64,000 nucleotides of DNA from Apostichopus japonicus (lineage: Eukaryota > Echinodermata > Holothuroidea > Aspidochirotida > Stichopodidae): assembly GCF_037975245.1 (NCBI RefSeq), contig NC_092563.1:10441001-10505000 (forward strand), read 5' to 3'. The translations under genes and the position numbers were made by a program. The stretch's first letter is position 1; each line of letters begins with the position of its first letter. Under the pieces are notes generated by a model that was not told the DNA's origin, did no database searches, and saw nothing but the letters and a program-made list of their open reading frames with translations. This document shows, piece by piece, positions 48,500 to 61,918 of this stretch.

Positions 48500-51400
48500 A
48501 GCAGCAATCTCTGAACATGTATATTTAAACTACAGCACGACAGCGGGGATTGTGTTGAACTTTGTGATGAAATATCACAGAAAACATGCATCAATTATCA
48601 CATTGATTACCCATTATTTACTTTAAATGGAATTTTTGTCATGAAGGACTTCAGCTTCTATTCCTGTGAATTTTAGATTTGATGTCGAAAGAAGTCTAGG
48701 TCAAGCAGGAGCACATACATATTTATATTATTGTTGGATCAGTATTCGCTCAACAAGTGTTTTTCAACTATAGCATGACAGCGGGGATTGTGTAGAACCT
48801 TGTTGTTAAATAAGACATAATACGTGCATTTGGTAATACATTGATTACCCATTATTAACTGTAACGGTATTAGCGACTTAAGCGTTTCAGCTTATTATCT
48901 GTGAATTTATCACACAAACCAACTCAATTGATGACGAAAGGAGTCTATGGCCAAGAGAAAGCACGTTTATATTTATTTCTCTTGGTGGAGCATTTATATT
49001 ATTGTTGGATCAGTATTCGCTCAACAAGTGTTTTTCAACTATAGCATGACAGCGGGGATTGTGTAGAACCTTGTTGTTAAATATCAAATAATACGTGCAT
49101 TTGGTAATACATTGATTACCCATTATTAACTGTAACGGTATTAGCGACTTAAGCGTTTCAGCTTATTATCTGTGAACTTATCACACAAACCAACCCAATT
49201 GATGACAAAAGGCGTCTATGGTTAAGAGAAAGCACGTTTATATTTATTTCTCTTGGTGGAGCAGCAATCTCTGAACATGTATATTTAAACTACAGCACGA
49301 CAGCGGGGATTGTGTTGAACTTTGTGATGAAATATCACAGAAAACATGCATCAATTATAACATTGATTACCCATTATTTACTTTAAATGGAATTTTTGTC
49401 ATGAAGGACTTCAGCTTCTATTCCTGTGAATTTTAGATTTGATGTCGAAAGAAGTCTATGGTCAAGCAGGAGCACATACATATTTATATTATTGTTGGAT
49501 CAGTATTCGCTCAACAAGTGTTTTTTAACTATAGCATGACAGCGGGGATTGTGTAGAACCTTGTTGTTAAATATCACATAATACGTGCATTTGGTAATAC
49601 ATTGATTACCATTATTAACTGTAACGGTATTAGCGACTTAAGCGTTTCAGCTTATTATCTGTGAATTTATCACACAAACCAACTCAATTGATGACGAAAG
49701 GAGTCTATGGTCAAGAGAAAGCACGTTTATATTTATTTCTCTTGGTGGAGCAGCAATCTCTGAACATGTATATTTAAACTACAGCACGACAGCGGGGATT
49801 GTGTTGAACTTTGTGATGAAATATCACAGAAAACATGCATCAATTATAACATTGATTACCCATTATTTACTTTAAATGGAATTTTTGTCATGAAGGACTT
49901 CAGCTTCTATTCCTGTGAATTTTAGATTTGATGTCGAAAGAAGTCTAGGTCAAGCAGGAGCACATACATATTTATATTATTGTTGGATCAGTATTCGCTC
50001 AACAAGTGTTTTTCAACTATAGCATGACAGCGGGGATTGTGTAGAACCTTGTTGTTAAATAAGACATAATACGTGCATTTGGTAATACATTGATTACCCA
50101 TTATTAACTGTAACGGTATTAGCGACTTAAGCGTTTCAGCTTATTATCTGTGAATTTATCACACAAACCAACTCAATTGATGACGAAAGGAGTCTATGGC
50201 CAAGAGAAAGCACGTTTATATTTATTTCTCTTGGTGGAGCATTTATATTATTGTTGGATCAGTATTCGCTCAACAAGTGTTTTTCAACTATAGCATGACA
50301 GCGGGGATTGTGTAGAACCTTGTTGTTAAATAAGACATAATACGTGCATTTGGTAATACATTGATTACCCATTATTAACTGTAACGGTATTAGCGACTTA
50401 AGCGTTTCAGCTTATTATCTGTGAACTTATCACACAAACCAACCCAATTGATGACAAAAGGCGTCTATGGTTAAGAGAAAGCACGTTTATATTTATTTCT
50501 CTTGGTGGAGCAGCAATCTCTGAACATGTATATTTAAACTACAGCACGACAGCGGGGATTGTGTTGAACTTTGTGATGAAATATCACAGAAAACATGCAT
50601 CAATTATAACATTGATTACCCATTATTTACTTTAAATGGAATTTTTGTCATGAAGGACTTCAGCTTCTATTCCTGTGAATTTTAGATTTGATGTCGAAAG
50701 AAGTCTATGGTCAAGCAGGAGCACATACATATTTATATTATTGTTGGATCAGTATTCGCTCAACAAGTGTTTTTTAACTATAGCATGACAGCGGGGATTG
50801 TGTAGAACCTTGTTGTTAAATATCACATAATACGTGCATTTGGTAATACATTGATTACCATTATTAACTGTAACGGTATTAGCGACTTAAGCGTTTCAGC
50901 TTATTATCTGTGAATTTATCACACAAACCAACTCAATTGATGACGAAAGGAGTCTATGGTCAAGAGAAAGCACGTTTATATTTATTTCTCTTGGTGGAGC
51001 AGCAATCTCTGAACATGTATATTTAAACTACAGCACGACAGCGGGGATTGTGTTGGACTTTGTGATGAAATATCACAGAAAACATGCATCAATTATAACA
51101 TTGATTACCCATTATTTACTTTAAATGGAATTTTTGTCATGAAGGACTTCAGCTTCTATTCCTGTGAATTTTAGATTTGATGTCGAAAGAAGTCTAGGTC
51201 AAGCAGGAGCACATACATATTTATATTATTGTTGGATCAGTATTCGCTCAACAAGTGTTTTTCAACTATAGCATGACAGCGGGGATTGTGTAGAACCTTG
51301 TTGTTAAATAAGACATAATACGTGCATTTGGTAATACATTGATTACCCATTATTAACTGTAACGGTATTAGCGACTTAAGCGTTTCAGCTTATTATCTGT

Positions 51401-52240
51401 GAATTTATCACACAAACCAACTCAATTGATGACGAAAGGAGTCTATGGCCAAGAGAAAGCACGTTTATATTTATTTCTCTTGGTGGAGCATTTATATTAT
51501 TGTTGGATCAGTATTCGCTCAACAAGTGTTTTTCAACTATAGCATGACAGCGGGGATTGTGTAGAACCTTGTTGTTAAATATCAAATAATACGTGCATTT
51601 GGTAATACATTGATTACCCATTATTAACTGTAACGGTATTAGCGACTTAAGCGTTTCAGCTTATTATCTGTGAACTTATCACACAAACCAACCCAATTGA
51701 TGACAAAAGGCGTCTATGGTTAAGAGAAAGCACGTTTATATTTATTTCTCTTGGTGGAGCAGCAATCTCTGAACATGTATATTTAAACTACAGCACGACA
51801 GCGGGGATTGTGTTGAACTTTGTGATGAAATATCACAGAAAACATGCATCAATTATAACATTGATTACCCATTATTTACTTTAAATGGAATTTTTGTCAT
51901 GAAGGACTTCAGCTTCTATTCCTGTGAATTTTAGATTTGATGTCGAAAGAAGTCTATGGTCAAGCAGGAGCACATACATATTTATATTATTGTTGGATCA
52001 GTATTCGCTCAACAAGTGTTTTTTAACTATAGCATGACAGCGGGGATTGTGTAGAACCTTGTTGTTAAATATCACATAATACGTGCATTTGGTAATACAT
52101 TGATTACCATTATTAACTGTAACGGTATTAGCGACTTAAGCGTTTCAGCTTATTATCTGTGAATTTATCACACAAACCAACTCAATTGATGACGAAAGGA
52201 GTCTATGGTCAAGAGAAAGCAAGTTTATATTTATTTCTCT
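48500..52240 (+). repeat. Higher-order repeat, about 1250 bp, three copies
   Basis: The abnormal junction CTTGGTGGAGCATTTATATT, where a type A unit jumps into a type B unit, recurs at about 48981, 50231 and 51480, spaced 1249-1250 bp. Associated variants (AGTCTAGGTCAAGCAGGAGC lacking TG, ATTACCATTATT lacking a C) recur in step. Confidence 0.85.
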
Positions 52241-52249
52241 TGGTGGAGC

Positions 52250-55200
52250 AGCAATCTCTGAACATGTATATTTAAACTACAGCACGACAGCGGGGATTGT
52301 GTTGGACTTTGTGATGAAATATCACAGAAAACATGCATCAATTATCACATTGATTACCCATTATTGACTTTAAATGGAATATTTGCCAGGAAGGACTTGA
52401 GCTTCTCTTTTTCTGTGAATTTTGTTTGATGACGAAAGAAGTCTATGGTCAAGCAGCAGCACATTCATATTTACATTATTGTTGGATCAGTATTCGCTCA
52501 ACAAGTGTTTTTCAACTATAGCATGACAGCGGGGATTGTGTAGAACCTTGTTGTTAAATAACACATAATGCGTGCATTTGGTAATACATTGATTACCCAT
52601 TATAAACTGTAACGGTATTAGCGACTTAAGCGTTTCAGCTTATTATCTGTGAATTTATCACACAAACCAACTCAATTGATGACAAAAGGCGTCTATGGTT
52701 AAGAGAAAGCACGTTTATATTTATTTCTCTTGGTGGAGCAGCAATCTCTGAACATGTATATTTAAACTACAGCACGACAGCGGGGATTGTGTCGAACTTT
52801 GTGATGAAATATCACAGAAAACAAGCATCAATTATCACATTGATTACCCATTATTGACTTTAAATGGAATTTTTGTCATGAAGGACTTGGGCTTCTTTTT
52901 TTTTGTGAATTTTAGATTTGCTGTCGAAAGAAGTCTATGGTCAAGCAGCAGCACATTCATATTTACATTATTGTTGGATCAGTATTCGCTCAACAAGTGT
53001 TTTTCAACTATAGCATGACAGCGGGGATTGTGTAGAACCTTGTTGTTAAATAAGACATAATACGTGCATTTGGTAATACATTGATTACCCACTATTAACT
53101 GTAACGGTATTAGCGACTTAAGCGTTTCAGCTTATTATCTGTGAATTTATCACACAATTCAACTCAATTGATGACGAAAGGAGTCTATGTTCAAGAGAAA
53201 GCACGTTTATATTTATTTCTCTTGGTGGAGCAGCAATCTCTGAACATGTATATTTAAACTACAGCACGACAGCGGGGATTGTGTTGAACTTTGTGATGAA
53301 ATATCACAGAAAACAAGCATCAATTATAATATTGATTACCCATTATTGACTTTACATGGAATTTTTGCCATGAAGGACTTGAGCTTCTTTTTTTTGTGAA
53401 TTTTTTATTTGATGACGAAAGAAGTTTATGGTCAAGCAGGAGCACATACATATTTATATTATTGTTGGATCAGTATTCGCTCAACAAGTGTTTTCAACTA
53501 TAGCATGACAGCGGGGATTGTGTAGAACCTTGTTGTTAAATAACACATACTACGTGCATTTGGTAATATATTGATTACCCATTATTAACTGTAACGGTAT
53601 TAGCGACTTAAGCGTTTCAGCTTATTATCTGTGAATTTATCACACAATTCAACTCAATTGATGACGAAAGGAGTCTATGTTCAAGAGAAAGCACGTTTAT
53701 ATTTATTTCTCTTGGTGGAGCAGCAATCTCTGAACATGTATATTTAAACTACAGCACGACAGCGGGGATTGTGTTGAACTTTGTGATGAAATATCACAGA
53801 AAACAAGCATCAATTATCACATTGATTACCCATTATTGACTTTACATGGAATTTTTGCCATGAAGGACTTGAGCTTCTTTTTTTTTTTGAATTTTTATTT
53901 GATGACGAAAGAAGTCTATGGTCAAGCAGCAGCACATACATATTTATATTATTGTTGGATCAGTATTCGCTCAACAAGTGTTTTTCAACTATAGCATGCC
54001 AGCGGGGATTGTGTAGAACCTTGTTGTTACATAACACATAATACGTGCATTTGGTAATATATTGATTACCCATTATTAACTGTAACGGTATTAGCGACTT
54101 AAGCGTTTCAGCTTATTATCTGTGAATTTATCACACAATTCAACTCAATTGATGACGAAAGGAGTCTATGTTCAAGAGAAAGCACGTTTATATTTATTTC
54201 TCTTGGTGGAGCAGCAATCTCTGAACATGTATATTTAAACTACAGCACGACAGCGGGGATTGTGTTGAACTTTGTGATGAAATATCACAGAAAACAAGCA
54301 TCAATTATCACATTGATTACCCATTATTGACTTTACATGGAATTTTTGCCATGAAGGACTTGAGCTTCTTTTTTTTTTTGAATTTTTATTTGATGACGAA
54401 AGAAGTCTATGGTCAAGCAGCAGCACATACATATTTATATTATTGTTGGATCAGTATTCGCTCAACAAGTGTTTTTCAACTATAGCATGCCAGCGGGGAT
54501 TGTGTAGAACCTTGTTGTTACATAACACATAATACGTGCATTTGGTAATATATTGATTACCCATTATTAACTGTAACGGTATTAGCGACTTAAGCGTTTC
54601 AGCTTATTATCTGTGAATTTATCACACAATTCAACTCAATTGATGACGAAAGGAGTCTATGTTCAAGAGAAAGCACGTTTATATTTATTTCTCTTGGTGG
54701 AGCAGCAATCTCTGAACATGTATATTTAAACTACAGCACGACAGCGGGGATTGTGTTGAACTTTGTGATGAAATATCACAGAAAACAAGCATCAATTATA
54801 ATATTGATTACCCATTATTGACTTTACATGGAATTTTTGCCATGAAGGACTTGAGCTTCTTTTTTTTTTTGAATTTTTATTTGATGACGAAAGAAGTCTA
54901 TGGTCAAGCAGCAGCACATACATATTTATATTATTGTTGGATCAGTATTCGCTCAACAAGTGTTTTTCAACTATAGCATGCCAGCGGGGATTGTGTAGAA
55001 CCTTGTTGTTACATAACACATAATACGTGCATTTGGTAATATATTGATTACCCATTAATAACTGTAACGGTATTAGCGACTTAAGCGTTTCAGCTTATTA
55101 ATTCATCACACAAACCAACTCAATTGATGACGAAAGGAATCTATGGTCAAGAGAAAGTACGTTTATATTTATTTCTCTTGGTGGAGCAGCAATCTCTGAA
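52250..55200 (+). repeat. Homogenised 490-bp dimer section
   Basis: The variant ACACAATTCAACTCAATTGA followed by TCTATGTTCAAGAG recurs near 53153, 53643, 54134 and 54624, spaced about 490 bp. This right part lacks the 1250-bp structure, so two separate amplification histories adjoin. Confidence 0.8.
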
Positions 55201-55460
55201 CATGTATATTTAAACTACAGCACGACAGCGGGGATTGTGTTGGACTTTTTGATGAAACTCACAGAATACGAGAATCTGCTTATTTATTGATTATTCATAA
55301 ATAACTTAAAAGGATATTGCGTAATAAAGGATTTGAGCATTTGTTCTGTGAATTTATAATATAAACAAACTCAATTTGATGACAAAAGGAGCCGATGGTC
55401 AAGCAGATCCTATATTTATTTTGTCTGGGAGGAGCAGCAATCTCTCAACTGCAGGTTTAT

Positions 55461-55798
55461 TTAATGGCCAGATATCGTGATTTATGGTGGGAGTCGTACA
55501 AACGGTACAATTAATTCAGTGCGGTTATTGGGCTACCAAGCTCGGAAAACCGTTGCCGGAAAGTTTCGATAGACGATGTGCGTAGGATATTGTACACACT
55601 AGTGTATACGCCGTGTGTACCCATCTAAGCACCACTAGACCTAAACAGTATGTGCACTATCGTGTAGTATGTTCAATCTACACTAGCCGTTATAGCTATG
55701 GAGAGTGATGGAGTGGGTGCACCTAGCTCCTCCTAAACGACCAAGACTCCAAGAGGAAGACCTCCGAGCGATAATCCTCCAGCAAAACGTGCCTATAG
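55461..55798. other. Stretch right of the array
   Basis: CACTAGTGTATACGCCGTGTG and ACTATCGTGTAGTATG are short near-palindromes. From the ATG at about 55698 a 12-codon frame ends in TAA; the next codons (TKTPRGRPPSDNPPAKRA) resemble an AT-hook in a different frame from the exon that follows, which may point to a decayed or multi-frame 5' exon. Confidence 0.3.
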
Positions 55799-55986
55799 TC
55801 TCGATCGGGCAAAACGGGAGGGCACAAGAGTGTACCTTTTAGATTCGTTTCCTTCTTGGATACAACGAAAGAACAAATTGAAATTTCATCTGAAGATGGT
55901 GGAGCTGGAAAGAAGAAGTCGCATACAGAGTTTGCCAACCACTTACTGAAACATCAGAGAGACAGACCGTGTCGTTTATGTAAAAG
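55799..55986 (+). CDS. Possible coding exon with CRLC motif
   Basis: The frame opens after a TAG at 55796-55798 and runs through FLDTTKEQIEISSEDGGAG and SHTEFANHLLKHQRDRPCRL to CKR, ending at AAAAG|GTAAGA, a good splice donor at 55987. The RPCRLC end recalls the start of the cysteine-rich C-terminus of piggyBac-derived proteins, but no second CxxC exon was found downstream, so the family is not assigned. Confidence 0.35.
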
Positions 55987-56821
55987 GTAAGATATCTTTT
56001 TGACACATAACCACATAATTAGGCAAGTGCAAATTCAAAACAGTAAGCAGTGGTCCCCCTTGCAAACCCCTTAAGTGTCTAGTCACGTTTAGTTGGTAAT
56101 AAGGATTTATGGCACTATTAGTCTTTTGTAGGTGACCTAGGCAACCTTTAAAGTCATAAAGTGAAACGATTTATACTGTCTTTCCCAAATTGTAATTCAA
56201 CAGTGCGGAAACACCGTAACCGTGTATACTCGTGTAGACAATTATGTTCATTAAACAACACCGTACACTCGCAGCTGTCGAAAATAAAGCTAACATACTG
56301 CACGTTCAGCACCGTTGGTGCTGAACGTGTATGCTAACTTCAATTTGGTCTAATCACGTTACAAAACGAATGAGCGGCTGAATGTGCGGCTCACTTGACT
56401 CTGGTTCTGTGAACAGGTAACAAATTTTGCTAGCAGACGATAACCCTCACCTTTCGCGCTCTACCGGAAGTGATAGATGGGGAAACCCACAGAAAGTTCT
56501 ACGGGGAAATCCCATAACAGAGCTTTGCGTATGCGTACCTAGTACCGCTATCGAATCATGAAATACTGTACATGCTGCACTGTTTTGACTGTAGCTGCAT
56601 TCATGAGTAAGCCTAGTGTTGTATCATCCCAAAGCTCTGTCCAAACAAGGTTGGTTTAAAGATGAAGTTTTGTCACTGTTACCAACTTCCTCCCACTTGT
56701 CATGAACGTAGGATTATATAGGCTCTGTGAAGGCTAGGCCTATGCTAGGACTTTACATGAAGCTTAACTTAGCCTAATGTTAGTAATACTAATACTACTA
56801 TAAGTACTACTACTAGTATCA
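55987..56821. other. Non-coding stretch with dispersed satellite-related motif
   Basis: ACGTTCAGCACCGTTGGTGC...TGAACGT near 56303 is a short perfect palindrome. At about 56357-56405 GAATGAGCGGCTGAATGTGC is followed by GGCTCACTTGACTCTGGTTC; it resembles the inverse of 455-515 and shares the satellite's GAATGTGCGGCTGA word. No gene seen. Confidence 0.45.
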
Positions 56822-57413
56822 TGGTGGGCTCATAATTGACGCACTTAAGGATTTGATCTATGATATCTATCAAGGAAAAATCCAAATTACTCAACTGTAT
56901 GTGTTTTTCATATGTGTAGTTCCTCAGAAATGTTCTGATCTCAAAATATTTAAGGTTCACAGACTTATGCACCGTACAATTGAGCAGAATTTACCACAAA
57001 ATGTCTGCCGTGTCAAGTTCTTTCATACACCTAAATTGACACATTCGTCGATAAGCTAACTGTAGTGTAGGCCTTATTATACATCCATTGACTTTAGATG
57101 CTGTTTGCTATGCTCTGAGCCTCTAAGCTCAGGTCCCAGAGAGTAGTGTTATCATATTGAGAAAAATTTGAGGTAATGTTGGGTATTTTTAGGGTGTAAG
57201 ATTTCCAAATGGCCAAAAAGCGTGCAAAACTGGGGGGAGGGTGTTAAAAGCTTAAAAAATACCACAATTTGGTCAGCAAATTCCTCAAATGGATTCAAAC
57301 TCATGAAATATGTAATTCTGCTTGGCTGCAAAAAGTTTAGGTGGCCTGCTGTATCGTTGCTAGTAATAATTTAAGGTGCGTCAATTACGGGGGTGCGTCA
57401 ATTATGAAGCCTT
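56822..57413. mobile_element. MITE-like inverted-repeat element
   Basis: GGTGGGCTCATAATTGACGC AC at the left; the right end is the inverse of GGCTTCATAATTGACGCACC, followed inward by a second copy of GTAATTGACGCACC. Flanking ACTACTACTAGTAT and ATACTAGTAGTAGT are also inverted. No coding content. Confidence 0.5.
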
Positions 57414-57547
57414 TACTATACTAGTAGTAGTATACTAGTTCTAAACTTTTAAGTTGTACTGTAGTGCTCTGACCAGTCCAACATTAAATAAATGAAAAGG
57501 CCTAATGACATGATAACTTACAAGTGTAAAGGTAAGACTAAGAGGGA

Positions 57548-57583
57548 CTGACGTTTTGATCCTAGCAGGATCTTCTTCAGAGG
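57548..57583 (-). ncRNA. Hammerhead-ribozyme-like motif, retroelement 3' relic
   Basis: Minus strand: CTGAAGA, a perfect six-pair stem (GATCCTGCTAGGATC), then AAAACGTC where an active hammerhead would have GAAACGTC. The core is complete except for the G of GAAA. Such units mark Penelope-like elements and retrozymes; no RT frame was found beside it, so it is a solitary relic or non-autonomous copy. Confidence 0.5.
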
Positions 57584-57589
57584 CTGAAT

Positions 57590-60500
57590 TCAGCCACAGG
57601 CTCTTTAGTGGACATGCAGTTTGCTAGGTAACAGCTTTGTTTTATTTTGGCGGCATTACTTATTAATGATTTAGCCAAACAGCTACATTAAGTTGGTTAA
57701 AAGTCAGCTGGGTTAGACCTGGCCCTCAAACTGCTATCCTTCACAGCTGGCCAGATACTAGTGGTTTGTCTGGCAAAAAGTAACAGTCATTTTTGCTCTA
57801 GTTTTGTACACCTTTCTTGAAATTTATACTTAGCATGTACAGTAGATGCAGCTTAGTGCATAGGCTTAGTTAAATAAAAAATCAATGGTCATGACACACG
57901 GCAAACTTCAAAGCATATGTGCAAACAGCTTTATTTGCAGTCACCCTTGCACAGCTTCATTGTCACAGGTTTCAGTGTCATCCAAGTACAGGCTAATGCA
58001 CACAGACAATAAGTGAAGGAGATTAACAAAGCAAAAAGTTCATTCTTTGAAAAGGTAAAGTTTGCAAGAGGTTTAAAAGGAGTTCACATATAATAGGACC
58101 TGTTTAGCCCCCAAGTCAAATGTCTTGCCCCTGCCCCCTTCCCTCCCCCAATGAAATTGATGGGCAACACAAATATTGGACGAAAATTACAAAATGCATT
58201 AAAAGGCTTAGTTAAATCAGTTCACGGTTGACATTAATCCATAATTGATTGGAATTCTCAACTAATACCAGGTTAAACTATAATCCTATTATTTTGTTTT
58301 CCATCATCGCTACAAGGTCCCCATGCCCCCCCCCCCCCTCACCACACAATGAGATTACCTGCTGCCGTGCTTGTTATTTCATGTGTATGTTTATAACTGT
58401 ATACCATTGTTATATTGTTACTTGGAAGCTGCAGCATGAGATATTACGTAATTTCAACATCACATGTGTGTAATCGCACAGACTGATCAGTCGCTAGGAT
58501 ACGCCTAAGGGAAAAATTGTTTTATGTAATATACAGTCTTATGCCAATAAATGTAATAAAACCTGTGGCGCAGGACAGACAGTTTTGCAGTGGCTGAAAG
58601 AATGAAGCCTAAATCGATGAAACTGAGCTTCATATACAAATTTATTTAAATCATAATTATAGTGAATCTTAGACAATCAGATAGCCTACACAGTACTGTT
58701 AAAAGAATAGTCCAGACCAAAATGAGAACTTTAGAAAAAAACAATTGAAAGGGCAAAAAATGGAATCCAATTTAAAAATCCCAGCGCTATTGCATTATTT
58801 ATCCAAAGTCTAACTTTGAAAGAATGAATCCACCAAATATGAAGAAATATATACATAGGCTTTTGCAGACAAAGTGTGAATGATACATTTGTAAACAGTA
58901 TGAGAACAGCACACAGGGTTATCATCTAAGAGCTTAATGAATTTCTCCAAGCAAGCATGTAGCCCGGGGGGGGGGGGGGGGGTAAGTAAAAGGCTTGTAG
59001 ATATTTTGTTTCTCACTTTACATGTAAAGTTTCAAAAGAGCCTGCCTCTTCTATTCTACATCTCCTCACCATGCAGACTGCCTTCCTCAACATGTGCAAC
59101 CATATTTTATTAGAAAAAGAGAATTCTATAAATACAAAGAAAAGAAGCGGATCCTATCTCATCTCATCTCTCATCTGTCTCCTTCTTGCCCAGAGGCAAA
59201 TAAGGCCTCAAGAGAGCGTCTCCATTTATCTCAGTTGGCAGCTGCGTTTCTGGCCTCATTCCAGGATCGCCAACCAGCCCTCTCTCTCTCTTTATCTACT
59301 GTCCTGCGCCATGTTGTTTTTGGTCGCCCTCTCTTTCGCCCTCTCTTTCTCCTGCCCTCTGGTGCCCAAGTCATGCTGACGACTAATTATGATACAAGAT
59401 ACCATGTGACTCTCCCATTGGTCCATTTGCCTCAGTATGAAATTTAGCCATGTGTTAGACCAAGGAACCTCTTCGTTTGTACTTGTTTTTGCATGACCTA
59501 CAGACAATTAATCCAGTTTCATCATAGGAAACAAATAGGCACAGCTCAGCATTAAAGGCTAATAAAATAACAAATTGCTTATGTGTAGGCAATATGTGAC
59601 ATAGGAAGGTCCCTCAATGAGGATATTACCATTGTTCGAGGACTAAATATGATAATACATTCATCTCCTCTGTCCTTTCCCACCACCAATTGTGCAGCTC
59701 TCAAGTAGCATATATATGGCCTATATGCTAATGATAATACCCGCCTAGGCCCTAGCCTTAATAAGAGTCTACATTTCCAAGTACTATAGATCTATTAACC
59801 TAATTGTTATTATTAAAACCTCAAATTTTCAACAATTTTATCCATAAAATTTGTAGTTGCAAGTTTCTCACAAAAATTTGTGCCCAAATACTTTAGGAAA
59901 CAGCTAGGGCTAACGATAGGTGTAAGTTATGCTGAAATATCTTCTTAAGGAGCCTATAGGCTAGGGTTAAAGATACAAGATCACGGTGGCGATTTTGTTT
60001 CAACATCGTTGCCAGACTCCTTGTAAAGCCTTTGAAATTTGCTGCGTTTCCTTATCATGGATTTTCTACTGTTGTGAGTACAAGAACCCCATTGAAATTG
60101 GTAGAGGTCAAAGGTAACATGAGGTCAAGGTCTGAAACCTATTAAACATGATAACTCCAAATTAAAGCTACAATTAATCTGTGAATTCTCCAATGCTATG
60201 ATTTTGTAATTTGATCAAATTCAGCTTAGTTTTGTGAAGGGGCTCTATACTGTAGGTCTTCAACAAACACACAGTCATCCCGGAAATGAAATATGCTTTG
60301 GCCAGTTCAAAAGTCTTGCTTTGAACTGCACTCAACTGCTCTTATAAGTTTTCACCCTCTGATAGGCCATCAGCTGAAGCTCAAAATGTGGCTGTAAAAT
60401 CAGTTTCGTTCCAGCAACACCGGGTCTAGATTTTTAATGCATTTTGGGGTAGTTTAATGCATCACAAACATTATATCAAAAGTTCTCCAAAAAATTTCCT

Positions 60501-61860
60501 GCAGTATTTTTGTAAGAAACCCTTGAAATTGGGTATGTTATGTAGACGTTACGTGCGACGATGCTATGTATTAGGCACACATGTGCTAACGTTAGATTTG
60601 GTACAGTGGTGCATACATACCACTATATGTTAAATTACGACTGATATATTTTTTTTTGTATAATAGTTGGGTCAGGGTTACAAGAATGGTGGAAGAGGAT
60701 TCTGGTCTAAAGGTCAGTGAGGGTTGTTTTCAGGCATTACAAGTTGTGCCCCCCCCCCCTCCATTTTCGTCAAAATGGTAAAAAATCACATTTTCAACTT
60801 TGAAATATGAAATACAATTTTTGCACATTATAACTTAAGGGTTTTAATTATAAAAATGTACCACTTTTAATAAACTCAGATATAATGCTTTGTAATAAAT
60901 CAAATATTTTTAGATTTTCCCCCTATGTTATGAATGCATTTCGTCTGTGCATGTATGCGTAAATATACACATATAATGAAAAGTTCCTCTCCATAATTGT
61001 TACACTCCCCATCCAAACTGTTTTACAAATGCGACCCCCTCCCCCTCTACTTTACATGTAGCTAAATCCCTAGTTACAATGAGATGTACCAATGCCCCAA
61101 GACCAGTGAGCTATTTCTTTTGTATAAATCAATATATAAGTTGGCACACTAAGACGTCATGGCATATCGTAGATGTGAAATAAAGTTATAGTCGGTATAT
61201 ATCCGTTACCTTAGTACTCTTTCTACAGTCTCCTGCAAAACTAGGTACTTTCTCCTTATTATTTAAACGACATGTTTATAATTCGTATTCCTACAAAAAG
61301 AGTTTCCAAGGGAGTTAACACATAAAAGAAAAGATCGACAAGGTTTCGAATGGCATTTTGAATAATAATAGTTCTATATTCTACAAATAATATGAATAAT
61401 AAAGGTGAATGGTACAAATAAGTGAATAACGAAGACAGTTAACTTAAGCCCCAGATATAAAGAAATAATGTATCTATTAAGACTGGGTCGATACACTCAA
61501 TGGTATAGTAGAGCTGGGCCTTTGCGATGATTCAAGATACAGGTTCTTCATCAAAAGGCGCGGCGCGGAATTAATAAGTGATTAAAAGTTCATCCAAGGA
61601 CAGTTGTACTAGTCTTAACAGTATCCACTTCAATTCACTGCATGGAAGTCAGATATGGTATGGAAAAGGGAAAGTCTATTCCATAGTAGAGGTGAAGATA
61701 ATTAGATGAAATAAAAGTCACTAAAGACTTGAATATCCTTCAGTCAAAACTTGAACAGATGCACAGAACATAATAACAATATGAATAAAACAGGTAACGA
61801 AATGTTACGGCAAACAATAAAGAACCGTGATATTGGAACAGGGTCAGGGGCGATGGTTCC
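57590..61860. other. Long stretch without a supported gene
   Basis: Contains poly-C (58327-58339) and poly-G (58966-58982) tracts, a T/C-rich section (59150-59350) and scattered AT-rich DNA. Overlapping plus frames at 59071-59447 include RHVVFGRPLFRPLFLL, resembling frames often seen at LINE 3' regions; this is weak. Nothing else recognised. Confidence 0.35.
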
Positions 61861-61874
61861 CCAACAACAGTATA

Positions 61875-61918
61875 TAAACCTTTGACTGGTTTCAGGACGC
61901 GCTATTTGCGTCATCGTC
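61875..61918 (-). ncRNA. Weak hammerhead-like or retroelement 3' motif
   Basis: Minus strand reads CTGATGA, an imperfect stem around GACGC/GCGTC, then CTGAAAC. The two core words are present but stem II is not flush with them, so pairing is doubtful. It may be a degraded Penelope-type end. Confidence 0.25.

Larger units (their letters stand above)
47530..55460 (+). repeat. Tandem array, 245-bp half-units in 490-bp dimers
   Basis: Two related half-units alternate. Type A has TCTCTTGGTGGAGCAGCAAT, CTGAACATGTATATTTAAAC and ACAGCGGGGATTGTGTTGAA; type B has TATTGTTGGATCAGTATTCG, CTCAACAAGTGTTTTTCAAC and GGGGATTGTGTAGAACCTTG. Both share GGGGATTGTGT, TTGATTACCCATTATT and GACGAAAGGAGTCTATGG-like parts, so they descend from one monomer. 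Outer units (47530-48250 and 55200-55460) are the most diverged; inner ones are nearly identical. No coding frame spans it. Confidence 0.95.

Noticed and set aside
59071-59447. Protein-coding gene in two overlapping plus frames
   Set aside because: Low-complexity Ser/Leu-rich translation of a T/C-rich tract; at most a LINE 3' relic.
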